Positions 63,137-64,000 of a stretch of 64,000 nucleotides of DNA are shown in pieces. This DNA comes from Azorhizobium caulinodans ORS 571 (lineage in GTDB: Bacteria > Pseudomonadota > Alphaproteobacteria > Rhizobiales > Xanthobacteraceae). The DNA is taken from contig NC_009937.1 of assembly GCF_000010525.1 (NCBI RefSeq), positions 4,593,501 to 4,657,500 on the forward strand, read 5' to 3'. Position numbers and translations under genes: made by a program. Position 1 is the stretch's first letter, and every line of letters starts with the position of its first letter. The notes under the pieces were generated by a model. That model was not told the origin of the DNA. It did not search any database and worked only from the letters and a program-made list of their open reading frames with translations.

Positions 63137-64000
63137 AACTGCCGCCGATGAGGATGCCGGCCGCCAGCACCAGCGCGCCACCGACCACCACCTGGATGAC
63201 CGCCCGGAAGAAGGGCGTTTCCATGTAGCGGTTCTGGATCCAGGCGATCGCCCAGAGCTCGACGAAGACGACGATGCCGGCGAGCACGGTGGCGGTCCAG
63301 AAGTCCGGAATCAGATAGGGCAGCGCGTGGCCGAGGCCGCCCACCGCCGTCATCACGCCCGAGGCGAGGCCCCGCTTCAGCGGCGAGCCGCGGCCGGAGA
63401 TGACGCCATCGTCATGGGCGGCTTCCGTGAAGCCCATGGAGATGCCCGCGCCCACGGCGGCGGCGAGGCCCACGAGCAGGGTCGTATAGGAATTCTCGGT
63501 GGCGAAGGCGGTGGCGAAGATGGGCGCCAGCGTCGACACCGAGCCATCCATCAGGCCTGCCAGGCCCGGCTGCACCCAGGTGAGCACGAACTGGCGCCGC
63601 GCCTTGCCGTCCTCCTCCGCCTTGGCATCGGCGGGCAGGTTCTTGGCTTCCAGCCGGTCGGCCAGTTCCTCGTGCCGGCGCTCCTGCAGGGCGAGATCAC
63701 CGAGCAGGCGCCGGGTGCCGGCATCCGAGGTGCGCTTGGCCGCCTCAAGATAGAAATTGGCGCTGTCCTCTTCCATCTTGGCGATCTCGGCGCGGATGCG
63801 GTCGATGCCGAGATTCTTCACCAGCCACACCGGCCGGCGGGAATAGAAGCCCGCCACATGCTCGCGCCGGATGAGGGGAATGTGCGGGCCGAAGCGGCGC
63901 TCGTAATCGGCGATCAGCCGGCCGCGATGGGCATTCTCTTCCGCAGCCATGCCGTCGAACATCTTCGCGGTGTCGGGAAACTCCTCCCGCACCATGGCGG
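63135..64000 (-). CDS. mbfA: MbfA-like ferritin-domain/VIT iron exporter, 5' end cut by window edge
   Basis: The visible part is about 288 residues; the gene continues beyond 64000, so the N-terminus is missing. The N-terminal half is ferritin/rubrerythrin-like with metal-ligand patterns MAAEENAHRGRLIADYE and FYLEAAKR...ALQERRHEELADRLEA. The C-terminal half is a VIT1/CCC1-type membrane domain: GLAGLMDGSVSTLAPIFATAFATENSYTTLLVGLAAAVGAGISMGFTEA-type sequence with three more helices. This architecture is membrane-bound ferritin A, shown in Agrobacterium and Bradyrhizobium to export iron and protect against iron/peroxide stress. Any Irr-type operator would lie outside the window. Confidence 0.9.
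   Translation of the reverse strand, partial: AMVREEFPDTAKMFDGMAAEENAHRGRLIADYERRFGPHIPLIRREHVAGFYSRRPVWLVKNLGIDRIRAEIAKMEEDSANFYLEAAKRTSDAGTRRLLGDLALQERRHEELADRLEAKNLPADAKAEEDGKARRQFVLTWVQPGLAGLMDGSVSTLAPIFATAFATENSYTTLLVGLAAAVGAGISMGFTEAAHDDGVISGRGSPLKRGLASGVMTAVGGLGHALPYLIPDFWTATVLAGIVVFVELWAIAWIQNRYMETPFFRAVIQVVVGGALVLAAGILIGGS

Overview
The window is a stretch of high-GC alphaproteobacterial chromosome. GcrA, CarD, the ChvI/ChvG pair next to a short HPr kinase, an MbfA-type ferritin-like exporter and the rpmH-rnpA-yidC-engB block together point to the Hyphomicrobiales (Rhizobiales). A Xanthobacteraceae-like genus (Azorhizobium/Xanthobacter/Ancylobacter) is my best guess, but the genus is inference. 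I see no prophage, insertion sequence, integrase or CRISPR array. Most of the window is core chromosome with short gaps and many 1- to 8-bp gene overlaps.

Layout. 1-2.5 kb: the end of a TRAP transporter permease, apaG and trkH. 2.5-6.6 kb: hslO, argF and argD on the minus strand, then gcrA on the plus strand behind a leader with four GANTC sites. 6.7-7.5 kb: two related small secreted cysteine-containing proteins. 7.5-14.5 kb: a complete phosphate regulon, transcribed phoR-pstS-pstC-pstA-pstB-phoU-phoB, with a three-repeat Pho box before pstS and an intrinsic terminator after it. 14.7-20.2 kb: a periplasmic protein, an LPTM-type membrane protein, Kup and ahcY. 20.2-24.4 kb: carD, a non-coding tract with three degenerate tandem repeats, a small ORF, a double cold-shock-domain protein and a nitroreductase. 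24.4-34 kb: small envelope proteins, a gamma-glutamyltransferase-family enzyme, engB, cytochrome b561, YceI, yidC, rnpA, rpmH and a CPA2 antiporter. 34-41.3 kb: leuD, a second cytochrome b561, a metallopeptidase, a 40-codon small ORF, leuC, an MFS carrier and pckA. 41.4-47.8 kb: a HugZ-like protein, chvI-chvG-hprK-EIIA(Man)-HPr and an orphan histidine kinase. 48.1 kb: tRNA-Arg(ACG). 48.3-49.4 kb: a DUF1963 protein.

49.6-58.8 kb is the most interesting accessory module. A D-glutamate-cyclase-family protein (DUF1445/YcsI), a full Liv-type ABC importer and the three 5-oxoprolinase subunits PxpA, PxpB and PxpC lie on one strand, with a divergent LysR regulator. The composition matches the Bacillus ycsF-ycsI-kipI-kipA operon, but with a five-component ABC importer and a LysR regulator. 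The simplest reading is uptake and conversion of D-glutamate, 5-oxoproline or a related compound to glutamate. A terminator-like hairpin separates the transporter genes from pxpABC.

58.9-64 kb holds a class I PHA synthase, a double-PAS GGDEF protein without an I-site, a small P-loop ATPase and the truncated gene for an MbfA-like iron exporter that runs off the right edge.
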